Shown here: in pieces, positions 4,745 to 5,533 of the stretch
How positions within the stretch are numbered: position 1 is the stretch's first letter
Layout: each line of letters starts with the position of its first letter
Assembly: GCA_905372345.1 (NCBI GenBank)
Contig: CAJPPE010000129.1
Span: 1 to 5,533 of the forward strand
Direction: 5' to 3'
Source of the DNA: an uncultured Treponema sp.
Lineage (GTDB): Bacteria > Spirochaetota > Spirochaetia > Treponematales > Treponemataceae
Length of the DNA: 5,533 bases
Translations under genes and position numbers: made by a program
Notes under the pieces: model-generated
Database searches by the model: none
Told to the model about the DNA's origin: nothing
Seen by the model: the letters and a program-made list of their open reading frames with translations, nothing else

Positions 4745-5422
4745 TTAAATATCGAACCTCGTTCCGCTTTGTACAAAGCTGAAAAAATTTCCGTTAGGTA
4801 CCAAGATTATGTGATCCAAAAGTTTGACACCTAAAATTTTTCCGGCCTCGTAAAGGCGTCTTGTCAATTCCATATCTTCGCTTGAAGGTTCCAGATTTCC
4901 CGAAGGATGATTATGAGCCGCAATTATTGCAGCAGCCCTGTCTTTCAAAGGGTCTGAATACACTTCACGAGGATGCACTATTGTTCTATTGATAGTACCG
5001 ACGCTTACAACACGGGTTGCAATAATTTCATTTGCTCCGTTTAACGAAACGCAGATAAAATGCTCCCTATCTCTGTCCGCATAGTGCTGCAAAAGCGGAA
5101 CTACATCGGTCGGGTGAGAAATCGTGCGGTTCTTGTTGTCATAATACCTCCTTCCCAATTCCAAAGCAGCAAGAACCGTTGAAATCTTTGAATCTCCCAT
5201 CCCGCGGATAGAACGAAGATAGCCCTCAATTTTTTCGGGTCTTGCTCTATCTATGTGCAGAATAATATCATCGGCCAATTCTTTTACAGGCTTGTCCTTA
5301 ATGCCTGTCCGTAAAAGAATAGCCACTAAATCAGAGTCGCTTAAGTTTTGAGGCCCGTACTCTAAAAGCCTTTCCCTCATATCGGGTTTATCCGTATTGG
5401 ACGAATTTTTATAACCTATCAT
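4745..5422 (-). CDS. radC: RadC family protein (JAB/MPN domain)
   Basis: RadC proteins combine a helix-hairpin-helix DNA-binding region with a JAB1/MPN metalloprotease-like domain. The name comes from a mis-mapped radiation-sensitivity allele of E. coli, and the real function is unsettled. The 225-residue product has RERLLEYGPQNLSDSDLVAI near the N-terminus (about 16-35), a helix-hairpin-helix around IRGMGDSKI (72-80) and the metal motif HNHPSG (170-175) with S180 and D183, giving HxH-x7-S-x2-D; E120 is the likely catalytic acid. All expected residues are present. The start is uncertain: TTG at 5425, ATG at 5422 and ATG at 5380 are in frame. The ATG at 5422 gives the usual N-terminal length before RERLL, but no Shine-Dalgarno is visible. 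It runs convergent to comF, 8 bases apart. Confidence 0.93.
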   Translation of the reverse strand: MIGYKNSSNTDKPDMRERLLEYGPQNLSDSDLVAILLRTGIKDKPVKELADDIILHIDRARPEKIEGYLRSIRGMGDSKISTVLAALELGRRYYDNKNRTISHPTDVVPLLQHYADRDREHFICVSLNGANEIIATRVVSVGTINRTIVHPREVYSDPLKDRAAAIIAAHNHPSGNLEPSSEDMELTRRLYEAGKILGVKLLDHIILVPNGNFFSFVQSGTRFDI

Positions 5423-5424
5423 CA

Positions 5425-5430
5425 ATTATA
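5425..5430 (-). promoter_or_regulatory. Possible -10 element at the radC start
   Basis: A perfect TATAAT on the minus strand ends two bases before the ATG at 5422, and no good -35 is seen 16-18 bases upstream. If it is real, transcription would begin just inside the predicted coding region and translation would need the ATG at 5380. The box may simply be chance in an A+T-rich gap. Confidence 0.2.
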
Positions 5431-5470
5431 TTGTATGTATTATTTGAAAGATTTACTACTTTTTATAAAA

Positions 5471-5533
5471 TTATAATTTTTCGATGACGGCAAGACCTGC
5501 TTCTTCGGTTTCGGTGTAGGTACTGCGGTTAAT
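5471..5533 (-). CDS. C-terminal end of an unidentified protein (partial)
   Basis: The minus strand from the right edge is open for 20 codons and ends in TAA at 5471-5473. The visible residues are rich in Thr and Glu and finish AGLAVIEKL, a plausible helical C-terminus with codon use like the neighbouring genes. The piece is too short to name. It lies on the same strand as radC, with about 48 bases between its stop and the radC ATG at 5422, so the two could be co-transcribed. Confidence 0.5.
   Translation of the reverse strand: MNRSTYTETEEAGLAVIEKL

Noticed and set aside
3641..5480. Shared A+T-rich string ACTTTTTATAAA at 3641 and 5458 as a dispersed repeat
   Set aside because: The match is short and of low complexity in two A+T-rich gaps, so chance explains it.

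Overview
The window is ordinary-looking bacterial chromosome: A+T-rich (roughly 40% G+C by eye), densely packed with housekeeping genes on both strands, and with short intergenic gaps that carry readable sigma-70-type promoters. Base composition, codon choice and the protein sequences (an ArgRS with the GNTGPYLQYMGARI block, a lysine-type EF-P, a 70-residue orphan) suggest an oral or host-associated treponeme of the Treponema denticola kind. That assignment is recognition-based and not proven here.

Layout, left to right: (1) a TatD-family metal-dependent hydrolase on the minus strand (37-858). (2) A divergent 70-residue protein of unknown function on the plus strand (924-1136), with a strong Shine-Dalgarno; the two genes share a compact, overlapping promoter region. 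(3) A long stem-loop (1151-1185) between that gene and the convergent efp gene, able to end transcription from both sides. (4) efp, elongation factor P, minus strand (1200-1763). (5) A 104-base divergent intergenic region with two back-to-back promoters, both with 17-base spacers, for efp and argS. (6) argS, arginyl-tRNA synthetase, plus strand (1868-3640). (7) A 229-base gap holding four consecutive hairpins (3712-3861) that end three bases before the comF ribosome binding site. (8) comF, a double-zinc-finger phosphoribosyltransferase-fold protein, plus strand (3882-4736). (9) radC, a JAB/MPN-domain protein, minus strand (about 4745-5422), converging on comF with only 8 bases between the stops. 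(10) The last 20 codons of a further minus-strand gene (5471-5533), not identified.

Functionally, efp and argS both serve translation (relief of polyproline stalling and charging of tRNA-Arg) and are divergently transcribed. ComF and RadC are both linked to DNA metabolism by family history (DNA uptake or recombination), although the exact role of each is unsettled even in model bacteria. TatD is a putative nuclease.

No new multi-gene system is evident. The parts most worth a second look are the four-hairpin cassette upstream of comF, which no coding gene explains, and the promoter geometry of argS and tatD. In both genes a perfect TATAAT lies only 7-9 bases before the ATG with no Shine-Dalgarno, which predicts leaderless mRNAs.
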